Assembly (NCBI RefSeq): GCF_014645695.1
Contig: NZ_BMMF01000005.1
Span: 235,797 to 299,796, forward strand
Reading direction: 5' to 3'
Source of the DNA: Salinarimonas ramus
GTDB taxonomy: Bacteria; Pseudomonadota; Alphaproteobacteria; Rhizobiales; Beijerinckiaceae
Length of the DNA: 64,000 nucleotides
The stretch's first letter is position 1; the number at the start of each line of letters is the position of its first letter. The notes below the pieces were generated by a model that did not search any database, was not told the origin of the DNA, and saw nothing but the letters and a program-made list of their open reading frames with translations. A program made the translations under genes and the position numbers. Shown here in pieces: positions 55,604 through 64,000 of the stretch.

Positions 55604-56848
55604 GTGACGTCGCCAGAGATCCCGACTTCCGAGACCGCCGACGTCCTCGTCGTCGGCGGCGCCGCCATGGGCTCCTCGCTCGCCTATCATCTCCTCGCGC
55701 ATCCCGGCTTCTCGGGGCGAGTCGTCGTCGTCGAGAAGGACCCGACCTACCGGCTGTGCGCATCCGCGCTGTCGGCGGCCTCGATCAGGAGCCAGTTCTC
55801 GAGCCCGGTGAACGTGCGCATCTCGCTCCACGGCATCCGCTTCCTGCGCGCGATCGCGGAGCATCTCGCCGTCGAGGGCGAGGTGCCGGAGATCGGGCTG
55901 AAGGAGGGCGGCTACCTCTATCTCGCCACGGCCGCCGGCGCGGACGTCCTGCGCGAGAACCACGCCGTCCAGATCGCGGAGGGCGCGGACGTCGCGCTCC
56001 TCGATCCCGACACGCTCGTCGCGCGCTTCCCCTGGCTCAATCCCGGCGAGGACGTCGTGATGGGCTCGCTCGGGCTCTCGGGGGAGGGCTGGTTCGACGG
56101 CTGGGGGCTGCTCCAGGCCTTCCGCCGCAAGGCGAAGGCGCTCGGCGCGCACTACGTCGCCGGCGAGGTGGTGGACGTCCTGCGCGGGGGCCCGCGCGTC
56201 ACGGGCGTCGTCCTCGCGGACGGGCGACGGATCGCCTGCGGGACGCTGGTGAACTGCGCCGGCGCGGGCGGGCGCACGGTTGCCGCGATGGCCGGCGTCG
56301 ACCTGCCGGTCTTCGCGCGCCGTCGCTACGTCTTCACCTTCTCCTGCCGCGGCGACGTGCCGAACTGCCCGCTGATGATCGACACGTCCGGCGTCTACGT
56401 CCGCCCGGAGGGCGAGAGCGCGGACGGGCGGCAATTCATCTGCGGCGTCTCCCCCGATGCGGTGGAGGACGAGGGCCTGTCCTGGCGCGACGAGGACCCG
56501 GCGAGCCAGGACGTCGACTGGACCTATTTCGAGGAGCGGATCTGGCCCGCGCTCGCCGCGCGCGTGCCCGCCTTCGAGGCCATCCGCCCGGGCGCGGCGT
56601 GGGCGGGTCCCTACGACATGTGCGCGCTCGACCACAACGCGCTGCTCGGGCCCGCCGCGCCGCAGGGGCCGGAGAACTTCCTGCTCTGTAACGGCTTTTC
56701 CGGCCACGGCCTGCAGCAGAGCCCCGCCGTCGGGCGCGGGCTCGCGGAATGGATCGTGGAGGGGCGCTACGCGACGCTCGACCTCTCCGACCTCGCCTTC
56801 GCACGGATCGCAGAAGGGCGGCGGGTCGTCGAGCGCAACGTCATCTGA
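55604..56848 (+). CDS. FAD-dependent oxidoreductase (DAO family, sarcosine/glycine oxidase-like)
   Basis: A 414-residue DAO-fold flavoprotein. It has the FAD motif [40 protein letters not shown], the covalent or substrate region [19 protein letters not shown], and the C-terminal [19 protein letters not shown] with [20 protein letters not shown], typical of sarcosine oxidase beta and related amine oxidases. The substrate is unknown. The start is GTG at 55604; it is convergent with mnmG, overlapping by 8 bp. Confidence 0.85.
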   Translation: MTSPEIPTSETADVLVVGGAAMGSSLAYHLLAHPGFSGRVVVVEKDPTYRLCASALSAASIRSQFSSPVNVRISLHGIRFLRAIAEHLAVEGEVPEIGLKEGGYLYLATAAGADVLRENHAVQIAEGADVALLDPDTLVARFPWLNPGEDVVMGSLGLSGEGWFDGWGLLQAFRRKAKALGAHYVAGEVVDVLRGGPRVTGVVLADGRRIACGTLVNCAGAGGRTVAAMAGVDLPVFARRRYVFTFSCRGDVPNCPLMIDTSGVYVRPEGESADGRQFICGVSPDAVEDEGLSWRDEDPASQDVDWTYFEERIWPALAARVPAFEAIRPGAAWAGPYDMCALDHNALLGPAAPQGPENFLLCNGFSGHGLQQSPAVGRGLAEWIVEGRYATLDLSDLAFARIAEGRRVVERNVI

Positions 56849-58832
56849 CGCAGGCGCTCTCTCGGTGCCCGCGCCGGCGGGAATTGCGGGCATGCGCCGC
56901 GAGAAGCGTGATCGCCGCCGGCGTCATGCCCTCGATGCGCGCCGCCTGGCCGAGCGTGCGCGGGCGCACGCGATCGAGCTTCGTGCGGATCTCGTTCGAG
57001 AGCCCGGGCAGCGCCGTGAAGTCGATGTCGTCGGCCAGCACCACGCTCTCGTCGCGGCGATGGGCGGCGATGTCCGCCGCCTGCCGGTCGAGATAGACGG
57101 CGTAGGTCGCGTCCGTCGTGAGCCGCTCGCGAAGCACGGGCTCGATCTCGCCGAGCTCCGGCCAGACCCGCGCGAGATCCTCGAAGGAGACGTGGGGGTA
57201 GGACAGGAGCTGGAAGGCGGAGCGGCGGATGCCGTCCTGGTTGAGCGCGAGCCCGGCGCGGGCGGCCTCCGCCGGCGTCACGCTGCGCGCCTCGAGCGCC
57301 GCGCGGGCGGCCGCCAGCCGATCGCTCGCCTGTCCGAAGAGCCGCGCCCGCTCGGGCCCGACGCAGCCGGCGGCGATCCCGAGCGCGGTCAGCCGCTCGT
57401 CGGCATTGTCGACGCGCAGGCTCAGCCGGTACTCGGAGCGCGAGGTGAACATGCGGTAGGGCTCGCTGACCCCGCGGGTCACGAGGTCGTCGACGAGCAC
57501 GCCGAGATAGGACGCCGCGCGATCGAAGACGACGCCCTCGCCGCCGCCGGCGAAGAGCGCGGCGTTGAGGCCGGCCGCGAGGCCCTGCGCGGCGGCCTCC
57601 TCGTAGCCCGTCGTGCCGTTGATCTGCCCGGCCAGGAAGAGGCCGGCGATGCGCTTCGTCTCGAGCGTCGGCGCGAGGCTGCGGGGGTCGACGTAATCGT
57701 ACTCGATGGCGTAGCCCGGCCGCAGGATGCGCGCGCGCGCGCAGCCGGGGATCGCCGCGACGACGCCCGCCTGGACGTCCTCCGGCAGGGAGGTGGAGAT
57801 GCCGTTGGGGTAGACGGTCGGGTCGTCGAGCCCCTCGGGCTCGAGGAAGATCTGATGGCCGTCGCGATCGCCGAAGCGCACCACCTTGTCCTCGATGGAG
57901 GGGCAGTAGCGCGGGCCCGTCGAGGCGATGTCGCCGGAATACATGGGCGCGCGATGGAGGTTGGCGCGGATGAGATCGTGCGCGGCCGCCGTCGTGCGGG
58001 TGATGCCGCAGGCGATCTGCGGCGTGGTGATGCGCGTCGTCAGCGCGGAGAAGGGCACGGGATCGTCGTCGGCTTCCTGCACGTCGAGCCCGGCCCAGTC
58101 GATGGTGCGCCCGTCGAGGCGCGGCGGCGTCCCGGTCTTGAGCCGCCCGAGCGCGAAGCCGAAGCGCTCGAGCGTCGCCGAGAGCCCGAGCGAAGGCGCC
58201 TCGTCCACGCGCCCGGCGGGGATCTTGCGCTCGCCGATATGAATGAGCCCGCGCAGGAAGGTGCCGGTCGTGATCACGACGGCGCCCGCGCGGATGCGCC
58301 GGCCGTCGGCCAGCAGCAGCGCCGCGACGCGCCCGTCCACGACCTCGATGTCGTGCGCCTCGCCCTCCACGATCGCGAGGTTCGCCTGCGCGGCGAGCGC
58401 CGCCTGCATGGCGCGGGCGTAGAGCCTGCGGTCGGCCTGGCTGCGCGGACCGCGTACGGCGGGCCCCTTTCGGCGGTTGAGCAGGCGGAACTGGATGCCG
58501 GCCACGTCCGCGACGCGGCCCATCAGCCCGTCCAGGGCGTCGATCTCGCGCACGAGATGGCCCTTTCCGAGCCCGCCGATTGCCGGATTGCAGGACATCG
58601 CGCCGATGGTCGCGGCCTTGTGCGTCACGAGCGCGGTCGCCGCCCCCGTCCGCGCCGCCGCGGCGGCGGCCTCCGCACCCGCATGTCCGCCGCCCACCAC
58701 GACGACGTCGTAGCGGTCGAGAGGATCGTCGGGGCCGATGAGGGCGGGCATGGTGGTGCGGTCCGGGCTTTGAGGGTCGCGTCCGATATACAGAGGCTGG
58801 GCCCGCGCATCCAGGGGCGGGGTGGCGGACAT
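56841..58832 (-). CDS. mnmG: tRNA U34 carboxymethylaminomethyl modification enzyme MnmG
   Basis: A 663-residue FAD enzyme that works with MnmE on the wobble uridine of tRNAs. It has the FAD motif [76 protein letters not shown] and [21 protein letters not shown] chose the ATG at 58832 because a GAGG lies 4-5 nt before it, just after the mnmE stop; this gives about 27 residues more than the ATG at 58751. The C-terminus overlaps the end of a convergent gene by 8 bp. Confidence 0.95.
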   Translation of the reverse strand: MSATPPLDARAQPLYIGRDPQSPDRTTMPALIGPDDPLDRYDVVVVGGGHAGAEAAAAAARTGAATALVTHKAATIGAMSCNPAIGGLGKGHLVREIDALDGLMGRVADVAGIQFRLLNRRKGPAVRGPRSQADRRLYARAMQAALAAQANLAIVEGEAHDIEVVDGRVAALLLADGRRIRAGAVVITTGTFLRGLIHIGERKIPAGRVDEAPSLGLSATLERFGFALGRLKTGTPPRLDGRTIDWAGLDVQEADDDPVPFSALTTRITTPQIACGITRTTAAAHDLIRANLHRAPMYSGDIASTGPRYCPSIEDKVVRFGDRDGHQIFLEPEGLDDPTVYPNGISTSLPEDVQAGVVAAIPGCARARILRPGYAIEYDYVDPRSLAPTLETKRIAGLFLAGQINGTTGYEEAAAQGLAAGLNAALFAGGGEGVVFDRAASYLGVLVDDLVTRGVSEPYRMFTSRSEYRLSLRVDNADERLTALGIAAGCVGPERARLFGQASDRLAAARAALEARSVTPAEAARAGLALNQDGIRRSAFQLLSYPHVSFEDLARVWPELGEIEPVLRERLTTDATYAVYLDRQAADIAAHRRDESVVLADDIDFTALPGLSNEIRTKLDRVRPRTLGQAARIEGMTPAAITLLAAHARNSRRRGHRESACVR

Positions 58833-58838
58833 GGAGCC

Positions 58839-60239
58839 TCACTTCCCGATGCAGAACGCCCCGAACAGCGCGTCCAGCACGTCCTCGACGTCCACGCGGC
58901 CGGAGATCGTGCCGACGGCGCGGGCGGCGAGGCGGACGTCCTCGGCGGCGAGCTCGGTGTCGCCCGCCTCGAGGGCGCGCGCGCCGCGGGCGAGCGCGTC
59001 GTGGGCCGTCTGAAGGGCGATGCGGTGGCGCGCGCGGGTGACGACGGCGTCGGACCCGTCGCCGACCGTGTCGCGGGCACGCGCCTCGATCGCGGCGAGG
59101 AGCGCATCGATCCCCTCCCCCGTCGCCGCCGAGACGGCGAGATCGGCCGCCACGGGGGGCGCGGCGGCCGGAAGCGCGGCGACGAGATCCGCCTTCGTCG
59201 CCACGTGGAGGTGGGGCGTAGCGGCCGGCTCCGGCGGCGCGGGCGCGTCGCGGGGGTCGAGCCAGACGACGAGATCCGCGCCGGCGATCTTGGCACGGGT
59301 GCGCGCGACGCCTTCGGCCTCGATCGTGTCGCTCGTCTCGCGCAGGCCGGCGGTGTCGATGAGCGTCACCGGCAGGCCGCCGAGATCGAGGCGCACCTCG
59401 ATGGCGTCTCGCGTGGTGCCGGGTGTCGCGGAGACGATGGCGACGTCGCGGCGGGCGAGGGCGTTCATCAGCGTCGACTTGCCGGCATTGGGCGGGCCGG
59501 CGAGGACGACGACGTAGCCGTCGCGCAGGCGCTCGCCGCGCCCGGCATCGGCCAGCGCCCGGGCGATCTCGCCTCCGAGCGCCGTCATCGCCGCCGCGGC
59601 CTGCGCCTCCACAGAGTCCGCGACGTCGCCTTCGTCGGAGAAGTCGAGGGCCGCCTCGAGGAGCGCCTGAGCCTCGACGATCCGCCGGCGCCAATCCTCC
59701 GCCAGCCGGCCGAGCCCGCCTTCGAGCTGCCGCAGCGCCTGGCGGCGCTGGGCCTGAGTCTCCGCCTCGATCAGGTCGGCGAGGCCCTCCACGGCGGAGA
59801 GGTCCATGCGCCCGCCGAGGAAGGCGCGGCGGGTGAACTCGCCGGGCTCGGCGTGGCGGCAGCCCGGCACGTGGGCGAGGGCGTCGAGCACGGCGGTGCG
59901 GGTCGCGAGCCCGCCGTGGACGTGGAGCTCGGCCTGATCCTCGCCGGTGAAGGAATGCGGAGCGGGGAAGTAGGCGACGAGGGCCTGGTCGAGCACCTCG
60001 CCGGTGGCGGGCGCGCGCAGGTCGCGAAGCGCGAGCCGCCGGGGCGCGGGCACGCCGCCGGCCAGCGCCTCCAGCACGGCGCGCGTCGCGGGTCCGCTGA
60101 CGCGCACGACGCAGATCGCCGCGCGGCCCCAGCCGGAAGCCGGGGCGAAGATCGTGTCGGTCTGCGATGAAGACGGGTCGGGCGAGGCGGATCCGGTCAA
60201 GACGGGCTCCCGACGGGGCGATGCCGATCGGCCGATCAT
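58839..60239 (-). CDS. mnmE: tRNA modification GTPase MnmE
   Basis: A 466-residue MnmE from the ATG at 60239. The N-terminal folate-binding domain has DTIFAPASGWGRAAICVVRV and SFTGEDQAELHVHGGLATRT. The G domain shows the P-loop GPPNAGKSTLMNALARRD, TPGTTRDAIEVRLDLGG, DTAGLRE and the base-recognition TKADLVAAL. The C-terminus FCIGK carries the conserved Cys. With MnmG it makes cmnm5U34. A TTG at 60200 is closer to the usual start and could be used. The tRNA-Gly gene lies just upstream. Confidence 0.95.
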   Translation of the reverse strand: MIGRSASPRREPVLTGSASPDPSSSQTDTIFAPASGWGRAAICVVRVSGPATRAVLEALAGGVPAPRRLALRDLRAPATGEVLDQALVAYFPAPHSFTGEDQAELHVHGGLATRTAVLDALAHVPGCRHAEPGEFTRRAFLGGRMDLSAVEGLADLIEAETQAQRRQALRQLEGGLGRLAEDWRRRIVEAQALLEAALDFSDEGDVADSVEAQAAAAMTALGGEIARALADAGRGERLRDGYVVVLAGPPNAGKSTLMNALARRDVAIVSATPGTTRDAIEVRLDLGGLPVTLIDTAGLRETSDTIEAEGVARTRAKIAGADLVVWLDPRDAPAPPEPAATPHLHVATKADLVAALPAAAPPVAADLAVSAATGEGIDALLAAIEARARDTVGDGSDAVVTRARHRIALQTAHDALARGARALEAGDTELAAEDVRLAARAVGTISGRVDVEDVLDALFGAFCIGK

Positions 60240-60348
60240 GCGTTTTCGGCGCGCGCGGTCCGCTCGTCGCCGGACGACCCTCGGCACGGCAAAGGGCCGC
60301 GTATCGCTCGACGACGCGGCGCTGCTTTCGGACACCTGGTAGGAAAAC

Positions 60349-60423
60349 TGGAGCGGGCGAAGGGATTCGAACCCTCGACCCCAACCTTGGCAAGGTTGTG
60401 CTCTACCCCTGAGCTACACCCGC
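60349..60423 (-). tRNA. tRNA-Gly (anticodon GCC)
   Basis: Read on the minus strand, GCGGGTGTAGCTCAGGGGTA starts a full cloverleaf: acceptor stem GCGGGUG / CGCCCGC with one U-G pair, D arm, anticodon loop CTTGCCAAG (anticodon GCC at 60391-60389), T arm GAGGGTTCGAATCCCTT, discriminator T and an encoded CCA (60351-60349). It decodes GGC/GGU glycine codons, the main ones in such a genome. It lies upstream of mnmE on the same strand; a short T-rich stretch follows the 3' end. Confidence 0.97.
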
Positions 60424-60626
60424 TCGCTCCGGACCGCGGTGCGTCGCCCGCCGTCGAGGCCGGTGATATGAACCAGGCGAAAAGGGAATGCAAGGGGAAA
60501 ATTTCGGGCCGAGGACGATCTTTTTCCGACGATCTTTTCGGCGGCCTCGCCGGCACCCTGTCCCATGCGCCGCGGACGCTACCGCAGGCTTGAGCGCACC
60601 GGCGCCCTTCGCGTAAGAGGTGGGCC

Positions 60627-61175
60627 ATGGACGACCGCACGCACGCCCCCCTCGACCCGCAGGCGCTCTTCGCGCTCCTCGACCGGCACGGCACGCCGCA
60701 CAGCACGGTGGAGCACGAGGCGGTGTTCACCGTCGCGCAGTCGCAGGCGATCGAGCGCGACCTGCCGGGCGGCCACACGAAGAACCTCTTCCTCAAGGAC
60801 AAGAAGGGCAGCCTCTTCCTGGTGACGGCGGAGGCCCATGCGCGCGTCGACCTCAAGCGGCTGCACGTCCCGCTCGGGGCGGCGAGCCGGCTCTCCTTCG
60901 GCTCCGCCGAGCTCTTGCGCGAGGCGCTCGGCGTCGAGCCGGGCTCGGTCACGCCGCTCGCCCTCGCCAACGATCGCGCGGGGCGCGTGCGCTTCTTCCT
61001 CGACCGCACCCTCGCCGGGTTCGAGACGATCAACGTCCATCCGCTCGTCAACACCATGACGACGGCGATCCCCACGCCCGCGCTCGTCGCCTTCCTCGCG
61101 GCGATCGGGCACGCGCCGACGATCGTCGACCTGCCGACACCACCCGAGGAGGAGGCGTCGGCGCCCTCCCCCTGA
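60627..61175 (+). CDS. ProX/YbaK-type prolyl-tRNA deacylase-like editing protein
   Basis: A 182-residue protein of the YbaK/aminoacyl-tRNA editing fold. Typical segments are GTPHSTVEHEAVFTVAQSQA, LPGGHTKNLFLKDKKGSLFL, RLSFGSAELLREALGVEPGS, VTPLALANDRAGRVRFFLD and FETINVHPLVNTMTTAIP. This fits the ProX (PrdX) subgroup, which removes Ala from mischarged tRNA-Pro in trans. A GAGGT precedes the ATG. It lies about 110 bp before cnoX-like gene on the same strand. Confidence 0.9.
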   Translation: MDDRTHAPLDPQALFALLDRHGTPHSTVEHEAVFTVAQSQAIERDLPGGHTKNLFLKDKKGSLFLVTAEAHARVDLKRLHVPLGAASRLSFGSAELLREALGVEPGSVTPLALANDRAGRVRFFLDRTLAGFETINVHPLVNTMTTAIPTPALVAFLAAIGHAPTIVDLPTPPEEEASAPSP

Positions 61176-61287
61176 AGGCCCGCGCCCCCTGGCAGGTCGT
61201 GGTGTCGCACCCCATCTCCCGCACCAGAGCACGAGAAGCACGGGCGCCCCATCGAAAAGGGCCCCGGACGACAGGAGCCGAACCGAC

Positions 61288-62208
61288 ATGCTGGCAGACG
61301 GATCGAATCTCGGCGGCGGCCTGCCCGACGGCGCGCCGGCGGACCTGATCAAGGACACGACGACCGCGACGTTTCGGGAGGACGTGATCGCCGCCTCCAT
61401 GCGCACCCCGGTCCTCGTGGACTTCTGGGCGCCCTGGTGCGGTCCCTGCAAGCAGCTCACGCCCGTCATCGAGAAGGTGGTCCGCGCCGCCAAGGGCAAG
61501 GTCAAGCTCGTCAAGATGAACATCGACGAGCACCCCTCCATCGCCGGCCAGCTCGGCATCCAGTCCATCCCGGCCGTGATCGCCTTCGTCCAGGGTCAGC
61601 CGGTCGACGGCTTCATGGGCGCCCAGCCCGAGAGCCAGATCAAGGCCTTCATCGACAAGCTCTCGGGCGCCGCCGGCCCCTCCCCCGTGGAGCAGGCGCT
61701 GGAGGAGGCCGCGACCCGCGCCGGCAAGGGCGATGCGCAGGGCGCGGCGGAGCTCTATGCCGCGGTGCTCCAGCGCGAGCCCGACAACATGGTCGCGCTC
61801 GGCGGCATGGCGAAGCTCCACGTCGATCTCGGCGACGTCGACGGCGCCGAGCAGATGCTCGCCATGGCGCCGCCCGAGAAGGCGCAGGACCCCGCCCTCG
61901 TCCCCGCCCGCAAGGCGATCGAGCTCGCCCGCCAGGCGGCGGCTCTGGGCGACGTGGCCGAGCTCGAGGCGCGCGTTTCCGCGAACCCGGACGACCATCA
62001 GGCCCGCTTCGACCTCGCGCTCGCCCTCAACGCGCGCAACGAACGTGTGCGCGCCGCCGAGGCGCTGGTTGAAATCGTGCGCCGGGACCGTAGTTGGAAC
62101 GAGGACGGGGCCCGCAAGCAGCTCGTCGAGTTCTTCGAGGCGTGGGGTCCCAAGGACGAGGCCACGATGGTGGGTCGGCGCAAGCTCTCCTCGGTCCTCT
62201 TCCGCTGA
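61288..62208 (+). CDS. cnoX: thioredoxin-TPR co-chaperone, CnoX/YbbN-like
   Basis: A 306-residue protein. An N-terminal thioredoxin domain (residues 20-120) has the active site FWAPWCGPCKQLTPVIEKVV and FVQGQPVDGFMGAQPESQIK. The rest consists of TPR-like helical repeats (EQALEEAATRAGKGDAQGAA, VALGGMAKLHVDLGDVDGA). CnoX-type proteins protect oxidation-sensitive proteins and pass them to GroEL. Here the CxxC site is intact, as in Caulobacter, whereas E. coli has lost the first Cys. An AGGAG precedes the ATG. The next gene follows after 82 bp. Confidence 0.92.
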   Translation: MLADGSNLGGGLPDGAPADLIKDTTTATFREDVIAASMRTPVLVDFWAPWCGPCKQLTPVIEKVVRAAKGKVKLVKMNIDEHPSIAGQLGIQSIPAVIAFVQGQPVDGFMGAQPESQIKAFIDKLSGAAGPSPVEQALEEAATRAGKGDAQGAAELYAAVLQREPDNMVALGGMAKLHVDLGDVDGAEQMLAMAPPEKAQDPALVPARKAIELARQAAALGDVAELEARVSANPDDHQARFDLALALNARNERVRAAEALVEIVRRDRSWNEDGARKQLVEFFEAWGPKDEATMVGRRKLSSVLFR

Positions 62209-62290
62209 TGATCGGCGGGAGCGGGCGGCGGCGGGGAGCGATGCGCCTCCGCCGGGCGAGGGTCGATCGCGAGCGCGGGAGTACGAGGTC

Positions 62291-62965
62291 ATGGCGATGA
62301 ACGCCACCTATCGCGGGCCGCAGGACTGCCCGGGCATCATCCCGGTCTTCCCCCTGCCCGGCGCGCTGCTGCTCCCGCGCGGGCAGATGCCGCTCAACAT
62401 CTTCGAGCCGCGCTATCTCGCCATGGTGGACGACGCGCTGCGGACCGAGCGCATCATCGGCATGGTGCAGCCGGACGCCGACGCCGGCGCCGCCGGCGGC
62501 CCGCCGAGCCTCTACGGCACGGGCTGCGCGGGACGCATCACGCAGCTCGCCGAGACCGGGGACGGGCGCTACCTCATCACGCTCACGGGCATCGCGCGCT
62601 TCCGCGTGGCGTCCGAGCTCTCCGCCATGACCGCCTACCGCCAGGTGGAGGCGGACTTCGCGCCCTTCGCGCGCGATTTCGTCGCCCGCGCCGGCGAGGA
62701 GGAGGTGGACCGAGAGGGCGTGCTCAAGGCGCTGCGCCAGTTCGTCGACGCCATGGAGGTCGAGGTCGATTGGCGGGGCGTCGAGCAGGCGCCCAACGAG
62801 GCGCTCGTGAACGCGCTGTGCATGATGACGCCCTTCGGCGTGCGCGAGAAGCAGGCGCTGCTCGAGGCCGCCGACCTCAAGACCCGCGCCGACGTCCTCA
62901 TCGCCCTCACCGAGATCGAGATCGCCCGCTCCGGCGACGACGACGGCGAGCCGACCCTGCAATGA
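62291..62965 (+). CDS. LON peptidase substrate-binding domain protein
   Basis: A 224-residue protein that consists of a Lon N-terminal-like domain without the ATPase or protease parts. It has [20 protein letters not shown] followed by [34 protein letters not shown] and [20 protein letters not shown]. These proteins are widespread in alphaproteobacteria beside thioredoxin and Trm112-like genes, as seen here. Function is unknown; it may bind unfolded proteins. Its ATG at 62291 is 82 bp after cnoX, so co-transcription is likely. Confidence 0.92.
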   Translation: MAMNATYRGPQDCPGIIPVFPLPGALLLPRGQMPLNIFEPRYLAMVDDALRTERIIGMVQPDADAGAAGGPPSLYGTGCAGRITQLAETGDGRYLITLTGIARFRVASELSAMTAYRQVEADFAPFARDFVARAGEEEVDREGVLKALRQFVDAMEVEVDWRGVEQAPNEALVNALCMMTPFGVREKQALLEAADLKTRADVLIALTEIEIARSGDDDGEPTLQ

Positions 62966-63006
62966 GCCCGCCCGCGGACGCGGCGGGTTCTTCGAGAGAC
63001 CACCCG

Positions 63007-63246
63007 ATGACCGACGAGACCACGCCCGAGAACCAGCCGAGCGGCACTCCCGCGGAGAGCGCGGCGGCCGATCCCATCGCCGTCGACCCGAAGCTCCTCG
63101 AGATCCTGGTCTGCCCGCTGACCAAGGGGCCGCTCGAATACGATCACGCGGCGCAGGAGCTGGTGTCGCGCCAGGCGAAGCTCGCCTACCCGATCCGCGA
63201 CGGCATCCCGATCATGCTGCCCGAGGAGGCGCGCTCGCTCGCCTGA
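63007..63246 (+). CDS. Trm112 family protein
   Basis: A 79-residue protein with the Trm112/YcaR signature [20 protein letters not shown] and [20 protein letters not shown]. The eukaryotic homologue activates several methyltransferases; bacterial forms are small and poorly known. Only one Cys is left of the zinc-binding set, which is usual in alphaproteobacteria. It starts 41 bp after the LON-domain gene. Confidence 0.9.
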   Translation: MTDETTPENQPSGTPAESAAADPIAVDPKLLEILVCPLTKGPLEYDHAAQELVSRQAKLAYPIRDGIPIMLPEEARSLA

Positions 63247-63374
63247 GCGCGACGGCTTCGCGGGCGCCGGCTTCGCGGGCGCCGGCGAGACGCTTCGCCG
63301 GCTTTGCGTCTCGTCAATGCGTCGGCTCTCCGGACATGGCATTCTCGTCGCAAAACACGACGAGGAGACGCCCC

Positions 63375-63668
63375 ATGATCAGCCTCATCGACGCCATCGG
63401 CCTCTCGGACCTCACCGAGGAGGAGATCGCCGCCCTCGCGGAGCACGAGCACGTGCCCGAGATCGTCGCCGCGACGCTCGGCGCCTATCTGCTCCACGAG
63501 GCGCACGGTGCGGAGCGCATCCGCGACATGATGCTCGACGACCTGCGCGCCGCGATCCGCCGCCGGGACCTCGATCACGCCCGCCGGCTCAACGGCGCGC
63601 TGCGCCACTTCCTCTCGGAGCATCCGGAGGCGGCGCTCCACCCGCCGTACGCGGGCCGAGGGGCGTGA
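63375..63668 (+). CDS. unknown small protein
   Basis: A 97-residue protein I do not recognise. It is acidic at the N-terminus (MISLIDAIGLSDLTEEEIAA), mainly helical, with LAEHEHVPEIVAATLGAYLL and HARRLNGALRHFLSEHPEAA. A GAGGAG lies 7 nt before the ATG, which supports this start over the ATG at 63336. It has no operon partner in view: the next gene is convergent. Function cannot be given. Confidence 0.75.
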   Translation: MISLIDAIGLSDLTEEEIAALAEHEHVPEIVAATLGAYLLHEAHGAERIRDMMLDDLRAAIRRRDLDHARRLNGALRHFLSEHPEAALHPPYAGRGA

Positions 63669-63678
63669 GGCTGCGGCG

Positions 63679-64000
63679 TCAGGCGAGGAGCGCGTCGAGG
63701 GTGTCGGGATCGAGCCGATCGCCGCTCTGCGTGCGCTCCGCGAGGCCGAAGCCGTCCGCGTAGTCCCAATGCGCCCAGCCGATGCCGGCCGCTTCCGCGC
63801 CGCGGCGCACGGCCGCGAGCCAGGCTGCGCGGTCGCGCGGATGCGCGTGCCAGCGCAGGACGCCGAACTCGTTGACGATCACCCGCCGCCCCGTCCGGTG
63901 CGACCAGGCGCCCGCGCGCGCGAAATCCGCCGCGATGCGCTCGGCGTCCCACGGGTCGGCATAGGCCTCGCGCACGATGTCCGCCGCCTCGTCCCGGCCC
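63679..64000 (-). CDS. glycoside hydrolase (GH5/cellulase-like), 3' end only
   Basis: The gene runs off the right edge; about 107 C-terminal residues are visible. The segment RVIVNEFGVLRWHAHPRDRA resembles the nucleophile strand of GH5-type cellulases (xxxEFG), followed by WLAAVRRGAEAAGIGWAHWD and YADGFGLAERTQSGDRL, as in the strand-8 region of these TIM barrels. The substrate cannot be judged from this part. A signal peptide, if any, lies outside the window. Confidence 0.7.
   Translation of the reverse strand, partial: GRDEAADIVREAYADPWDAERIAADFARAGAWSHRTGRRVIVNEFGVLRWHAHPRDRAAWLAAVRRGAEAAGIGWAHWDYADGFGLAERTQSGDRLDPDTLDALLA

Noticed and set aside
56457-60170. A 1237-codon open reading frame on the plus strand
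   Set aside because: Antisense to mnmG and mnmE; low-complexity translation with no motif.

Overview
This is about 64 kb of a very GC-rich (near 70 %) bacterial chromosome. It almost certainly comes from an alphaproteobacterium of the order Hyphomicrobiales (Rhizobiales). Three things point there: the single-operon arrangement mdh-sucC-sucD-sucA-sucB-lpdA, a UPF0262 gene next to a low-molecular-weight phosphatase gene, and an endonuclease-type MutL. The genus cannot be fixed from sequence alone; a Salinarimonas- or Methylobacterium-like lineage would fit. Coding density is high, and I see no rRNA, insertion sequence, prophage or CRISPR array. One tRNA (Gly-GCC) is present.

Layout. 1-2.3 kb: the end of a CO-dehydrogenase/molybdenum-hydroxylase maturation operon (coxE-coxF-coxG), then an orphan HicB-type antitoxin. 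2.3-10.9 kb: housekeeping genes (FAD oxidoreductase, LysM protein, transaldolase, iron alcohol dehydrogenase, mutL, OsmC, LemA, M48 protease). 10.9-20.4 kb: the complete lower TCA operon on the minus strand, unusually interrupted by a three-helix membrane protein gene between sucC and sucD. 20.8-26.4 kb: a TetR regulator, polA and a GAF-GGDEF-EAL cyclic-di-GMP protein. 26.5-28.5 kb: a compact two-gene DpnII-like restriction-modification module. 28.6-33.7 kb: flagellar export genes flhA-fliR followed by FliJ-like, FlgJ-like, FlgN-like and unknown genes. 33.8-37.7 kb: SIMPL protein, YgjP-type peptidase, RidA, AzlCD and a ZIP transporter.

37.8-42 kb holds a small catabolic island: a LysR regulator divergent from an alpha/beta hydrolase and a large flavin/Fe-S oxidoreductase, closed by a strong terminator. 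42-45.8 kb: rpmF, a pterin dehydratase gene, a possible 32-residue protein gene with an ideal ribosome binding site, an SDR oxidoreductase, a TadG-like protein and a PilZ protein. 45.8-50.6 kb: envelope genes (SGNH hydrolase, lytic transglycosylase) and the divergent galE/galU pair. 50.7-55.4 kb: a second AzlCD pair, a RoxA-like di-heme protein, an MNT-HepT toxin-antitoxin pair, a phosphatase and UPF0262. 55.6-60.4 kb: a DAO-type oxidoreductase, the tRNA modification pair mnmE-mnmG and tRNA-Gly. 60.6-64 kb: a ProX/YbaK editing protein, a CnoX-like thioredoxin, a Lon-N-terminal protein, a Trm112-like protein, a small unknown gene and the 3' end of a glycoside-hydrolase-like gene.

No clearly new multi-gene defence or biosynthetic system is evident. 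The observations most worth following are the membrane protein inside sucCD, the very small ORF at 43080, the HepT variant without its canonical Arg, and the flavin oxidoreductase with one expected Fe-S cysteine missing.
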